Of a stretch of 64,000 bases of DNA, positions 33,605-45,918 are shown one piece after another; the stretch's first letter is position 1, and each line of letters starts with the position of its first letter. A program made the translations under genes and the position numbers. Below the pieces are notes generated by a model. It was not told where the DNA came from and made no database searches. It saw only the letters and a program-made list of their open reading frames with translations. The stretch comes from Hsuehochloa calcarea (Eukaryota; Streptophyta; Magnoliopsida; Poales; Poaceae): NCBI GenBank assembly GCA_036346395.1, contig CM070615.1, positions 28,557,472 through 28,621,471 on the forward strand, read 5' to 3'.

Positions 33605-34824
33605 ATAAAAAGAAACAAGTTTCCAATATAGATTGTTTCTTAAGCTTGTATCTAAGACTTTAATTGCTACCTACAAAATAAATTTTTAGGTAACAAACAA
33701 GTCTCTAATAACTATTTTGTTGTTTCTTATGTCTTGGTATAGACAATTTGCTTGCTTTTTTTATCTATAAACAAACTCATCTTCTCTCCTCATTATCTCT
33801 CCTTCACATCACTTAAATGCTGATATGTCCATCTTTTAGTAACAAATGATATAAACGATTATAGATGCTATGAATCATTTCTTACTAGTCATCGAAGATA
33901 AGATAGGAATCACCGCTGAAAGACGGAAATGTAATTAATACAAGAGTAATCAAGGCTATAAATAGTAAATAAAGGAGGGGGGGGAGATATCTGCCAGGTC
34001 CTCCTATGCAATGGTTCATATAACTAGGACGGTGAGTGTTTTTGCTAGAATATATAATTTTTTGAAATTGAGATCACGGTTTCTAATTTTCATTATCGTA
34101 TTTTAATTAATATTTAATGATAGTGCTACATTAATTAATGTTCCTTCCATCTCTCTCCCACCCCGTCTAGCTGTTTTCCAAGTTCCCTACTTACATGCGC
34201 TCGTGCCTTATTTTTTGAATCTTTTTTATTATTTAATCCTTTTTAATAATATTGTAAAGTTAACCCCTCACTAACTTTATTTTCAATTTTGACCACACCA
34301 TCACTCGTGGTGTGGGCAAACCGCTCACACGCCATTGTCCTCGGTGTCGCTTAACTCGCCACACAAGCCCTCACCGCTGCAGTTAGCTTGAAGGGTCAAG
34401 GCGTGGCGATAGTCATGCCCGCACCCATGGCATGATAAGCGTCTTGTCACGCCACGACAGTTGGCGTGACAGTGCCGGCTTTTATTTAAAGGTGTTCTCA
34501 GACGACGAAATATTACGGTTATTGCATAGTATATGTACCATTTGGCACGAAAGAGATGTCTGTTCCATAATTTTTAAATCTGAGTTGAGATAGCAAGAAT
34601 TGAACTATGCTAATTGAATGCACAATTCCTAGGCAGTAGATTTTATTTCGGACCTACGATGTAGTTAGTTTGAATGAATATATGGATGATTAGGCACGCA
34701 CATCCCATCTTATTGCAACGATTAGTGGTGCTCGTCGTTATTTTGGGGTCAAAGACCATTTAGTGCCTACTTCGAGAACACGCATTTTGGACCTTTATTT
34801 TTATGTTGTTCCCTGTCTTGCTAC
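33605..34824. other. Intergenic, repeat fragments
   Basis: No gene was recognised. Positions 34290-34475 hold several direct and inverted motifs such as GTGGTGTG and GGCGTGAC, similar to a block at 48905-48972. The last 50 bp (34780-34829) match DNA at about 9870-9910 and continue, across the solo LTR, at 42540. Confidence 0.5.
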
Positions 34825-34890
34825 ACATATGTAATACCCTGGAAATGAATCGGGTAAATAGAAAAGAAGCCGGGGAGGGAAAAGACAATT

Positions 34891-36762
34891 TGTAGGACCG
34901 TAAAGGCAACTAGGGGGGTGAATAGGCGCTTTCTCAACTTTCTCACCTAAATCAGATTCAACACGAACTTTACTCCTTTAGCTATGAAAGCTAAGAAGAT
35001 CAGTAAGCGCACAGTGGAAGCCTTGTGCTGAATTCGATAACCCTGCTCAACCACACGACTCACAAGAGGAGAATTGAACTCACTGTTCTGGACTTGGTAC
35101 TGGCGGTCAGACCGGCAGGACACAGGCGGTCAGACCGACGTTCAACGAGCGGTCGGACCGGCTACTAACTAGCGGTCGGACCGGTGGATATCGGTTCGAC
35201 CCGGCAGTACTGAGCGGTCTGAAACACGGGCGGTCGGACCGCCGTTACAAAACCGGTTAGACCGATTCAGTCCAGTACTGAAAAAACAAGTCCAACTCCA
35301 AAACGAAATTTGATCCAACTTTTGATTCAACCAATGAAACTTGACCAAATTTCGTGCACACCTCCCTAAGGATATTGGAGACCTATTTCTAACGACGATC
35401 CTTCAGATCCACTTCGCGAAATCGATCTCTCAAGGTTTTACCAAAGAAGTGCACAAACCCTAGAAATATGAAACACTTTGATTCAAGACTTGCTTGTGGG
35501 GGTTGATGGTCTAGATTATTCTAGGAGTATTCCCACACATCAAAGCAAGATAAAATAGGTCAAGAGACCAAGCATAAACCCCTGAATCAAGGAAGCACCA
35601 AAATCATCCAAAAGAGAGAAGAACACAAAGGGGACAAATGATCTTTCAAGTAAGCATCACAAGATTGATTGATCACACTAGATGCTTACAAAGCCACTCC
35701 AACAAGGAGGACAAGAGCTCACACAAGGAGCACACACTTTCTCCAAACCCTAGCTCTCTTCTCCTCTCCTCTCCAAACCCTAGAAAAAGGATGAGGGGCT
35801 CAAATGAATGCTTGGGGGTTTTACATCTCCCCCTTTCTATTTATACTAGAGGCCTAGGGTTTCACTTTTGGGACCCACTCACACATGGGACCCACACACA
35901 CATAACTATTGAAGCAATCTCCTGCTTCACCACGTGTAGGTTGATCACGGCTCAACACGCCGCCAAGTCCTCGCGTCCAATCCCATCGGAACCTCCTAGG
36001 ACTTGCACCGACTTCCGCACCGCCGATCCAACCAAATTGCATCAACTACCCGCTCGATCCATCTTGCCCATTCGCACCATGCTTGAGTCACACGACCACC
36101 CGCATCCATGATCGCTCGACCTCGCCTCCAAGCGTAGTCTCGATCCACCTCACCGCTGACATCGCAGACTGCAAGCCACCGCACAAAGATTAGACAAACA
36201 AATCGTTTCCGGGAACAAGTTCTTCACAACTTGACCCATGTTAGTTCCGCAATGCAATATGCATCAATAAAGCATTGAAGTTCATACAATAAACATATTC
36301 AATTCAACTCAATGCCAACTTGGCTAACCTCCAAGTCATCGGCGGTCTGACCGCCCCACAAGGCCGGTCCGACCGATTCCAGGCCGGCCGGACCGATCCC
36401 ACAACGGGCCGGACCGCCTAAAAGACTTAGCCAAATTTTCAGCGTGAAAATCCAAAACCTTCTGGAAATTACAACTGAATAGAACTTTTGACTGGGAGCT
36501 CCAAAAATGATGTGACCACATCCAGGAGACTCCCCTCACTTGCCTACACAACCTATTTTTGGCTCAGCTCCAAAAACCAATTTTCAACATATCGGTCGGA
36601 CCGCCACCATGGCGGCTCGGACCTCTCCACTGCCATCGCCCGACCACTGTGGTCCGACAAATTTTGGAGCAAACCCAAAACGCGAGATTTTGCAAACCAA
36701 CAAAGCCATTGCCAATTGACTCATCATTCTAAGATCGTGCACATATCCTCACGATATCCACA
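34891..36762 (-). repeat. 3' LTR of truncated copia, 1872 bp
   Basis: On - it starts TGTGGATATCG and ends CCTACA, the same length as the LTR of copia A. Clusters of CGGTCGGACCG-like motifs are at 35100-35270 and 36340-36640. The TATA box is at 35838-35845. Confidence 0.94.
35838..35845 (-). promoter_or_regulatory. TATA box of copia LTR (minus strand)
   Basis: TATAAATA on -, at the position equivalent to 8615 in copia A. Confidence 0.72.
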
Positions 36763-38130
36763 ATCTTCCCTTGATGAACACATTGGCAATTTCCCGTAAA
36801 ATGTGGTTTTTCGATTGAAAAGAAAAAACAATCGCCTGTTGCGATAAAGGCACAACTTGGTCCATAAGCAAGAAAAAACCTAGGAACCGACCAAGCTGGC
36901 TTCAGAATAGTATAAGCAAGTGAGATAAGGCAATGAAGGCACCAAAGGATTCAATTTCCATAAAGTAGCCAAAAATCTCACTTAGGTCCAAATGAAAGAC
37001 AATTGTTCTATTTGACCTTTGATCATTATGAGTCTTCTTCAATTGCAAATAAAATCAGAAAAAGGTAATAGCACCAAGAGACTCAACTCACTATGATCAC
37101 AAATTTTCAAAAGGTTCATTTTTTTTATATGTGTTCTTTTATATGAAACCTTATGTATGAAACCAAACGCCCAAAAAAAAGATTTTTCTTCAATCTTTCT
37201 CCCCCTTTGACAATGAATTCATCAAGATGCATGGGAAAAGAAAGAGCATGAAGGAATGACTTTATTTTTGAACTTTAGTAAAAAGGAGCCATATAAAGTA
37301 TTATACCAAGCCATATAAAGAGTAGACGCTATATTCAATCATGGCAGAACATGTACTGCAAAGCTAAAACCAAAATAGCAGTTATCTGAGATTAACAGAA
37401 TTAATACCATGAAAAGTTGCTCAATATCATAGTTTCACTAACAAAGAACCAAAAATGAGTCAAGCCATGTCTATAAGTAAAAAGAGACTCAAAACAAGAA
37501 CTGAGGCATTTTGAGCATTAAGAGTACACTTTTGAAGCAAAACTCAAGCACTTGGCATTTTGAGCATTTTCCTAAAAAGAATTTTTTTTCACTGTGCTAG
37601 ATCTCAAGCCTTGCCGCGACCATCTCAAGCGATAAGCTTAAAAGAATGATCTAGGTCATCCAAAACTCCCCCTGAGTTCATACCTAGTGCAATGGCAAGC
37701 CGTCTCATGAGAAAGGATTGGTGAGATCAGTTTTTTCGCACAGAAAATCTCATTTTTCATTTGCTTGACTTAAGAAGTTAAAAAGCTCATTTTTCATCTC
37801 AAAATAAGTTCAAGACTCAATTCAACCTATATGACATGGCAAGAATCATAAGAGGATCACTAGAGCAAAACTAGTCACAAGATCCAACAAGATATGATTT
37901 GATTCAATTTGCTCACAGATATAAAGCTAGCAAGGCAAAAGCTAAGCTAAACAAGATGAGCCATAAAAGAAGTCTAGCAGACTAACACTTGATATGACAA
38001 GGTATAGAATATGAAATCAAGCCATACAAGGATAATGATCAAAACTCCACAAATTTTATTATACAATGCAAGACAAATGAATTGAAACATGCATTATGAT
38101 ACAATGAATGCAAAAAGAGCAACTTCCCCC
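36763..38130 (-). other. Non-coding spacer between copia pol and 3' LTR
   Basis: This is the counterpart of 6301-7678. It reads as the same AT-rich sequence on - with no gene. Confidence 0.6.
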
Positions 38131-40962
38131 TCAAAACAGCCCAATAGGACTAATAACCCCTAACTCTCCCCGCAAAGCAGCAAAACGAGAAGAATCAAGA
38201 GCTTTAGTTAAAATATCTGCAAGCTGTTGCTCAGACTCTACAAAGTGAAGCACAACATCACCCTTCTCAACATAGTCTCTAAGAAAATGAAATCGAATAT
38301 CAATGTGTTTAGTCCTGGAATGTTGCACTGGGTTTTTGCAATATTAATCGCAGAAGTGTTGTCACAGAAAAGAGGAACACTTCTCAAGGATAACCCATAG
38401 TCCCGCAGCGTGGATAAAATCCAGAGAACCTGAGAGCAGCCACTAGTCGCAGCCTACATACTCGCCTCACCGTGGATCAGGTAATCAAGACTGCTTAGAA
38501 GACCAAGAAACAAGAGATGTGCCCAAGAAATGACAAGTGCCGTAGTACTCTTCCTATCCACTCTACACCCCGCAAAATCAGCATCAGAAAATACTCGAAT
38601 TGAGAGAGCAGAAGAAGAAGAATACCAGAGTCCAAAGTCAAGAGTATCCTGAAGATATCTGAAGATGCGACGTACTGCTTAACGATGAGAAGCACGAGGG
38701 GAAACTCGAAGCCGCCGCACGACATACGGCAAAATTGTATGTCCAAATTTCGACGTCAGAAGATAGAGGAGGAGCCAATCATATCATGCAGATTCTTCCG
38801 GTCCACTGACTCTCCATCCTCATCGTGGTCCAAAGACGGTGGTTGTAGCAATGGGAGTAGACATTGGCCTATCGCTTCCCATATTGAAGCGCCAAGAAGG
38901 TCCTTTGTATACTTACTCGTGAACGAATGTGCCTTCTTTCGCTTGCTTGATTTGTAAACCAAGGAAGAATGTCAACTCTCCCATCATGCTCATCTCGAAC
39001 TCACCGCTCATAGAATCAAAAAATCTGACACCAAAGCATGAGAAGAACCACCGAATATAATATCATCCACATAAATTTGAACCAGCAAAAAGTCACTGCC
39101 ATGCCTGAGAGTGAACAAGGTTTTATCAACCATTCCCATTTTGAAATCATTTTCGAGCAAGAAACTCTTAAGCCTGTCATACCAAGCTCTAGGAGCTTGT
39201 TTCAATCCATACAGGGCTTTAGAGAGTTTAAAAACATGGTTTGGGAATTTTTGATTTTCAAAACCAGGAGGTTGCTTGACAAAGACCTCTTCTTCTATGA
39301 AACCATTCAAGAAAGCACTTTTAACATCCATTTGAAAAAGCTTGAAACCCTTGGATGTTGCAAATGCTAAAAGAATGCGAATGGCCTCCAATCTAGCTAC
39401 TGGAGCAAAGGTCTCTTCAAAGTCTAAGCCCTCTACCTGGGAATAACCTTGAGCTACGAGTCTAGCCTTATTGCGAACAACCAACCCATCCTCACTTTGC
39501 TTATTTTTAAAAATCCATTTTGTTCCAATAACATGAGAATCAGAAGGACGCTCAACTAAAGTCCAGACTTTGTTTCTATGAAAATTTTCAAGCTCTTCAT
39601 GCATGGCATTGACCCAAGAGGCACCAGATAAAGCATGGGTGATATCTCGGGGTTCAAAAGAAGCGACAAAAGCAGAATGTGCATGAGAATCGAGAAATAA
39701 ACCCGAGCGAGTGACTCGCTCTTGAAGATCCCCAATCATCCGCCGTGGATGTTGTCGCGAATGTGAAGAGGTGCTCCGGTGCGTATGGCCTCTACCTCAT
39801 GAGTTGTCGAGGTAGGAACAGAGCCACTCGGATCATCGGTGGGGATAGGAGGAGGTCGCCACCAAACCGAGTAGTAGTAGCAGTGCTCTCCACCCTCTCG
39901 AGGTAGCTGGAGGATGGTTCGGTTCCTAGTCCTCAGAGTCATCATCGACGAAGATGCTTCCTTGAATTTCAGGAACCTGTGTACCTGAAGCATCGGGTCT
40001 AGTACCAGGACTAGCCTCATCAAAAGTGACTTCGCAAGTCTCAACAATTTTGTTAGTATCAATATTAAAAACACGGTAGCAACGAGAATGAGCAGGATAA
40101 CCAAGAAATATGCCATCAAAGCATCTAGACTCAAATTTATCAAGGTTGCCATGTTTAAGAATAAAGCACTTGCAACCAAAAATCTTGAAATGAGAGACTT
40201 TGGGAGAATGACCAAATCTAAGCTCATAAGAGGTCTTCCCAACCACAGATCTCAAGAAAACCCTATTGGAGATATAACACGCAGAAGAGATCGCCTCAGC
40301 CCAAAATCTCCTAGGAGTAGAATGCTCATCTAACATGGTTCGAGCCATCTCTACAAGGGTTCTGTTCTTCCTTTCTACAACACCATTCTGCTGGGGAACT
40401 CTAGGAGAAGAAAACTGATGCTCAATTCCCCTATCAGTGCAGAAGGTAGAAAAAGAAGAATTATTGAATTCTGTTCCATTGTCACTCCTAATGGCTCTCA
40501 AAGCTCCAGGGATATCAACAGCAAGTCTAAGGACCAAATCTCTAAAGAATCCAAATGCTTCGTCCTTAGAAGCGAGAAAATAAACACATGAATACCTGGA
40601 GTAATCATCCACAACCACCAGTACATACCATTTCCCACCAGCTGACTGAACTCTAGAAGGACCAACTGTGTCTAAGTGAAGAAGTCGTCCCGTCCATCAC
40701 CATTACCAAGGTAAGAGGTGGGTGGAAGCGCACACCATCTTACCATGTCTACTGTGGCGAGCACACAAGATCTCTAATGACCTTCACTTAGGCAAACCTC
40801 TAATCAAGTCCTTGCAACTGACTCTAGACAAATGATTAAAACCTATATGCCCAAGTCTACGATGCCACAAAACAAGGTCAAGAGAATCAGAGGCTACAAG
40901 ACACCTAGGACGGGAAACTGAAGAAATACTGAAATTTGCACAAAAGATCTTTTCAAATGCTG
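38131..40962 (-). pseudogene. Copia pol remnant: integrase, RT, RNase H
   Basis: Read right to left. LWHRRLGHIG-type pre-integrase sequence lies near 40850. An open integrase block (39926-40618) has VDDYSRYSCVYF, IRSDNGTEFNNSSF and the intact QQNGVVERKNR; the copia A copy has a stop there. An open RT block (39008-39739) has ETFAPVARLEAIR, QMDVKSAFLNG and YVDD (39062-39073). RNase H ends at 38131 with QLADILTKALDSSRF. Frame shifts occur between about 39739 and 39926, and near 39000 and 38500. The beginning of pol and all of gag are missing, so no active polyprotein is possible. Confidence 0.92.
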
Positions 40963-42544
40963 AATTGGGAAATCTTGTCTCTTATAAAGTTGTAGTACTC
41001 ATTCGTATATTTCTTTAGACTCAAAGATCACTCGATTTGGAGTTACGGTTTAGAAGTTATGATGGTTTCTTTGCGACTGTTCGGAATGGCTGACGAGGAT
41101 TAGCAGTCACATTGTGTGGCTAGTATGATTTAGTTAGAGGCCGAATTAGAAAGTTCACCTAACATGAAAGTTGTAGGCAATCCTTTAATATTTCCAGAAT
41201 GGTAGAGAACTTAATTTTTGAATCATCCAATCAAAAGATATGAATTTTCTTCTACCGCTGGTGGTCTGACTGTCATATTGAAGGGGCGGGAACTTCACCT
41301 GATCATTAGGTTTATTAAAAGACCGAATCAGAGAACCTTGCCAACTAGTTTATCGTATATGATATCGTTGTGTTTCCAGAGATACCAAGATCACTCCATT
41401 CTGAGTTTCGTAGTAAAAGATATGAGGATTTTAGTATTGTTGTCCCGTGGGATCTTCTGCTAGACTGCCGGAAAAATTGAGTAGAACCCTTATTCGAATC
41501 CTAGGCTTCGGGAATCGGGATAGGGGGTGTGAGTGGAGTCTATTTTCCTCAGCGTTCTTATATTAGCATTATTCTTGTGTAGGAGTAGGGGTTCCAGAGT
41601 TAGGGGCATCGTCTTTGCCTTCCCGCACGGCGTAGCGAAAAAGGCAAGTACAACTGTATGTTTATGTTTGATATGTGTTTTCCTTTATTGATGATTACAT
41701 GGTGAATAATGTTTGATATATACTGGTTCATAGTAGTATCTGATTATCATTGTTCTATTAATGATATTTCTTCATTCATCGAATACATTCATATGTGCAA
41801 GTATTGATCTTGCTACACCCACAGGAGTGGGTAGTGAAATCCCAGCATTCCAACCTGGGCAAGTACGACCCACTATTCCAATATGGGCAATTTGGATGCC
41901 CGTTTTGAAACGTTCTTCAAACGGGTCTTGGATCCCCGCGTTTTGGATAACGCGGGCATAAGTGAACACCGACGGGTGTTCACTAGCTATACCGGTATGA
42001 GCAGAAGTGAAGGGCATGTGCATACATTCATTCATGTGATTTTTGTCATTTCATATTTTGGTTCAACTGTATACTTGATGGATTATACCTGTTTTTGGTT
42101 GAAAGTTTTATTTTGTACTTGCTGAGTTATGGACTCACTCTTGCTGTGTTTCTTGTTTTAGGTGAACCATGATGATGGCGTTTGTGGGAGGGAGTAGACA
42201 CACAGTTGCACACATCTTGAATAATCATTTGATATTATTCCGCATTTATGAGATTGCACTGTAGTAATAAGTAGCTGTTGATGACCATTTTTGGATATTG
42301 GTATGCTTAGGTTATACGCGTTATGGATTCATGCTCTCCCATTTTAGTCTTAGTAGTTTCCCTTTGAACTCAGATGTTATAAGTTTATTGCTAAATTTAG
42401 GGTGTTTATTATTGCTAGATTCCTCTCGACTAGATCTTAGTTGCTCTTTTTTATTAAGATATTTAAACATTGTTCAAATTATTATTTGTGGTAGTGATTT
42501 TAGGTAACATCTTAGCTTTCGAATAGCCAGGGTGTTATAACATA

Positions 42545-42770
42545 GTATTAAATGCAAAAAGACAACGAGATTTGAAGTCAGCTTTACAACATAGTTGCAA
42601 ATCGAAATAGACTTCATAATAAGTTGCAAATTACACGATACACGGGGTTTGGTTACGTGCATAAGCAACGGCATCATTCCCGATGCAACAAACTGAAATA
42701 CAGCTATGATACATGTGCCTTTTTTGAATAGAAATAAAGTCGATTAGAACAAAGATCATTAGTTTCGGCG
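42545..42770. other. Segment homologous to 9911-10125
   Basis: Long runs such as GAAATAGACTTCA, GGGTTT(G/A)GTTACGTGCA and GAAATAAAGTCGA are shared in the same order. Together with 34780-34829 this is a second copy of the MULE-flanking DNA, split by the solo LTR. Confidence 0.78.
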
Positions 42771-42779
42771 GCCCGTCGC

Positions 42780-43720
42780 ACTTTCCCCTTGTCTCCTTGC
42801 TACTCGCGGCGGTGGTAGTCTCGAAGTCATCCATGTCCTACGAGACGGGGCGAACGATTTAATGATGTTAGGATAACACAACGTCGTGCCAAATTAATAA
42901 TTGTGATGCATACTGAACATAACTTACCTCTTGGATCCGGAGTGCGCTCGGGTGATGGGGAGCGGTAGTACGGGCGACAATCTCACTTGCAAGAGCCTCC
43001 CCTTATGCCCTTGCCGCTCATGCAAGGCGGTGTCCAGCCTCGGTCATCCATGTCCCGCGAGACGGGCTAGACAGTTGAATGATGTTAGGATAATGTAACG
43101 TCGAGCCAAATTAATAATTATGATGCATAATGAACATAACTTACCTCTTGGATCCAGAAAGGCCCACATGACAGGGAGCGGTAGTACAGCCCATTGGCTC
43201 ACTTACAAGAGCCTTCCCCTTGTCTGCCGCCCGCTTGGCCTTGTCATACTCATATGCTTTCTTGGGTTCGTCCGATGCCTTTTCGGCCTCGGCCATGGTC
43301 TGCACGTAAGGTGTCTAGCGCCGAAGGTCTCTACCACCATAGAAAGTTCAATATGTACTCGCCGATGAACGCCTATCGTACATCTCGGACCGTCGATCCA
43401 TTGGAAGAAGTTGCATTGCATCTCCAACCGCCATTATGGGCGTGTGTAATCAGAGACTTGTGGAATATACCGTATGACGTGAAAAATCTTAATATGCGCA
43501 AGATACACTTACGAGGTGGTAGACGCACATGTAGTAAGCACCAGCGGACGCCGCTTGGTGTGTGGACTAGATGATCTTTGCCGATTCTTCACACACACAT
43601 TGTAGGACTAGAAACTGCAGTGGTACCGGCAAGATCCTTCAGAGACTTATCCGTAGGGTTTATCCTCTCGCCTAGCCACTTGCGCTCAAAGATCCTCTTG
43701 TACATATTCGCCGAGACCCC
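42780..43720 (-). pseudogene. Degraded companion gene of a MULE (GRF-gene relative)
   Basis: On - the leader after the TATA box (43808-43817) is closely similar to that of the gene at 60119-60874: both have GGCTTATAAAA and, later, an AAAGCTTGCTT / CAGAGCTTGCTT stretch. The frame after the leader is broken. Readable pieces are YKRIFERKWLGER (near 43670) and an Ala/Lys-rich stretch MAEAEKASDEPKKAYEYDKA (near 43230-43290). Splice donors GGATCCAAGAGGTAAGTTATG-like occur near 43145 and 42935. The protein cannot be assembled and its function is unknown. Confidence 0.45.
42782..43225 (-). repeat. Tandem repeat of an exon-intron unit, about 215 bp
   Basis: TCCCCTTGTCT-like anchors at about 42784, 42998 and 43211, and CCATGTCC at 42831 and 43048, give a 214-217 bp period. 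There are two full copies and a partial third. Each contains the end of an exon, a GTAAGTTATGTTCA donor and intron start, read on -. Confidence 0.72.
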
Positions 43721-43807
43721 ATCTCCTTCCTCCTCGTTATGTAAAGCAAGCTTTGTTGTAGTGCTGGGCTTGCTTGTGTACTGTTCTCTCCCATATCTCT
43801 TTTCCCT

Positions 43808-43817
43808 CTTTTTATAA
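43808..43817 (-). promoter_or_regulatory. TATA box of the degraded companion gene
   Basis: TTATAAAAAG on -, in the same context (GGCTTATAAAA) as the TATA box at 60951-60960. Confidence 0.55.
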
Positions 43818-44049
43818 GCCATAGGGTGTAATGCTCCTGGTTGAGTGAGAACATACAAGAAATCGATTTGTGTGGCGCATTCAATTCTGAAAAGGTTGAG
43901 TCCAAGTGTGTTGTCTCTTTGGTCTGAAAAGCTGGTGAGGCAGAATGTTGTCACGTCCCTCTAAAATGTTTGCATGGAAGAGTTTAGTCTTTTCGATCTG
44001 AAAAGCAGGTGTGACAGAGTATTGTCATGTCCCTCTGAAACAAACACAT

Positions 44050-44510
44050 ATGATAGATCCACCAACAGGGGGCATCGCTGTTAATACTGGCGCCAATGAA
44101 CTCTTGGGAAGGTTGCTCCTCCATTGGGGAGCCTTGCAAAAGATCGAGAGCGGATTCTAGTTCCTCTATGTTGCCATTGACCACATCAAAATTATTTCAA
44201 AAATCATCAAGAACGATTGTCCTCTCCACCACAACCTCTAATGATCGGACCTGAGATGCGAGTACAACATCCTTGTACGTGTCCCAATCTTCGTCGGATG
44301 AGATTGGCACCAACAAGGCGTGCATCTTAGAACACAACCCAGCGGCATATTGCCCCTTCATTCCAACAACGACCCCTAGCTCATCCCATCCAAAGGTCGA
44401 CCTAATCCTTGTAAGAAGAGTTCGAAGGTTGGTGATTCTCGAAACACAAGAACGGTCACTTCCATGCCACCAAAGTCTGCACCACTACCCGTTTGGTTAA
44501 CCAGCCCGCT
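44050..44510 (-). pseudogene. MULE transposase N-terminal fragment
   Basis: On - the phrases DEDWDTYKDVVLASQVRSLE and VVVERTIVLDD (about 44180-44300) precede NIEELESALDLLQGSPMEEQ and FIGASINSD (about 44085-44170). This is the layout of the MuDR-family N-terminal domain in rice. A stop follows VLDDF. The catalytic part is absent: the DNA to the left is the unrelated companion gene. Confidence 0.68.
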
Positions 44511-44992
44511 AGTACAAATAAGTATAACTTTAGCCATCTACATCCAACAATGCGAACAAAATATATGGATCTAGTGAAATGTATACCAAACCATCAAGAG
44601 TATGGCACTAATCAAGCTATGAAGGGAAGAAATGACTACAATATTGTGGAATTAAATGTATTGTAGACTATAGCTTGATGAAACCGCAACATGCAACCAC
44701 AAACTAGCAAACTACACAGAGAGGCAGAAAAATATCAATCATACATCAATTCACAAAAAGATTGAAGCCATGTGTTTAACAATATTTGAATCCCAAATAT
44801 TTGAAAGGAGTTACCAGATTAGTTATTACAACAATCAAGCAGTAGAGATATCCTCTTGTTTGGTTGTTTATGGGGGGGAGGGTATAAGATAGAAATACCT
44901 TACAAAAGTACGAGAATGAATAAGATAGATTTTGCATGTTCCCTCTCCAAGCAAAAAACTTTTCTCAACTATGATTGAAGGGGGAAACAAAA
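44511..44992. other. AT-rich DNA left of LTR element, no gene
   Basis: No coding signal, repeat or terminus was seen apart from the CAAAA target site at 44988-44992. Confidence 0.5.
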
Positions 44993-45865
44993 TGATACGG
45001 CCATATCTACAACCAAAGCATTGCAAAAGGTAAAACAAAATGTTGTGAAGGCCGATAGGGTGGATGGGGATGTCGCCAACGAGAGGGACGCTCTTCTGAC
45101 AAAACCCTAGCGCGCGCGCAAACAAGAAAGACATGTGGTGGTATGACAAAGAAGGTTGCATTACGCTGAAGAAGCATCAAGTGCATGGAACAAGTTCGTG
45201 CAAGAAGCTAAGAGAAGGAAAGCCCACAACACAAGGGAAACCAAGAGGGAGATTTGGCCATGCATGGAGAGGACGCCAGGAACATGGCACGTGGGTTGGT
45301 TCAGTTTGGATCCAATTCAGACAGCTAATTGGTGATTAATATTTTATTCCAAAACTAGATTAGTTTAAATTCTAATTAAAGAAAGGGTTTTTTTCTGATA
45401 TCGTTCACGTGAATAAAGAACTCACTCTGACATCGCTCAAGTGAATAGTATCCCACGTTTATCGTAGCGCTTGCAGATCGCTCATCCGATTTTGTGTTTG
45501 CGTGGGAGGCTATATAAACCCCCCCATGGCCGCACCATATGGGAGGACAAGTTATGATTTAGATAATAAAAATCAGAAAAGCCGTTTTGGCGCATATCGT
45601 GTGTTCTTTAGCCGTGATATGAGTTGGAGAGATTGAGGGAGAAAGATTGAGAGCAAGATCAAGATATCTATCTCTTGTTTCGGAGTACTATTCACCTAAC
45701 GCTACTACTTGCAATTCAATCTATTAGATTGGTTTGTTAGTATATTGATTTTCTTACAATTCAATTCACCGAATTGGTTTGTGAGATTGCTATCGATCTT
45801 CGAGTGTACCGTGAAAGATTGGGCCAACAATCGATTCATCTAATCAACTAGGTGGATCCGTATCG
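44993..45865 (+). repeat. 5' LTR of short LTR element (873 bp)
   Basis: It starts TGATACGGCCATATC and ends CCGTATCG; the last base differs from the CA of the 3' LTR. It is 33 bp longer than its partner because of differences at about 45400-45480. Confidence 0.93.
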
Positions 45866-45876
45866 TGGTATCGAGC
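45866..45876 (+). other. Primer-binding site, Met-tRNA-like
   Basis: TGGTATCGAGC directly follows the 5' LTR. It equals the start of the initiator Met-tRNA site (TGGTATCAGAGC) with one base lost. Confidence 0.8.
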
Positions 45877-45918
45877 TTCGCTTGTTCACAGATTGCTGTT
45901 ACGAAGATCAAGTATCGA

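Larger units (their letters stand above)
34891..40962 (-). mobile_element. 5'-truncated copia element (same family as copia A)
   Basis: On - this copy holds most of pol, the long spacer and the complete 3' LTR, but stops abruptly inside the region before integrase. Gag, PBS and 5' LTR are absent. The LTR end at 34891 abuts CAATT of the host LTR. At the truncated end the host resumes with AATTGGG, so AATT appears on both sides and no host LTR sequence seems lost. Compared with copia A, pol is better preserved but still interrupted. Confidence 0.9.
34830..42539 (+). mobile_element. Solo LTR (probably Ty3/gypsy) split by a copia insertion
   Basis: The left end is TGTAATACCCTGG and the right end CCAGGGTGTTATA, nearly inverse of each other. 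The flanking 5-bp duplication is ACATA (34825-34829 and 42540-42544). Comparison with the uninterrupted relative at 9870-9930 confirms the empty site. Without the copia DNA (34891-40962) the LTR is about 1.64 kb. It lacks PBS, PPT and genes, as expected for a solo LTR left by recombination. The last base pair is TA instead of CA, a single change. The family is inferred from length and ends only. Confidence 0.78.

Noticed and set aside
35638..36111. 157-codon open frame on + within the copia LTR
   Set aside because: It lies antisense inside an LTR, and the equivalent LTR at 7689-9560 does not keep it.
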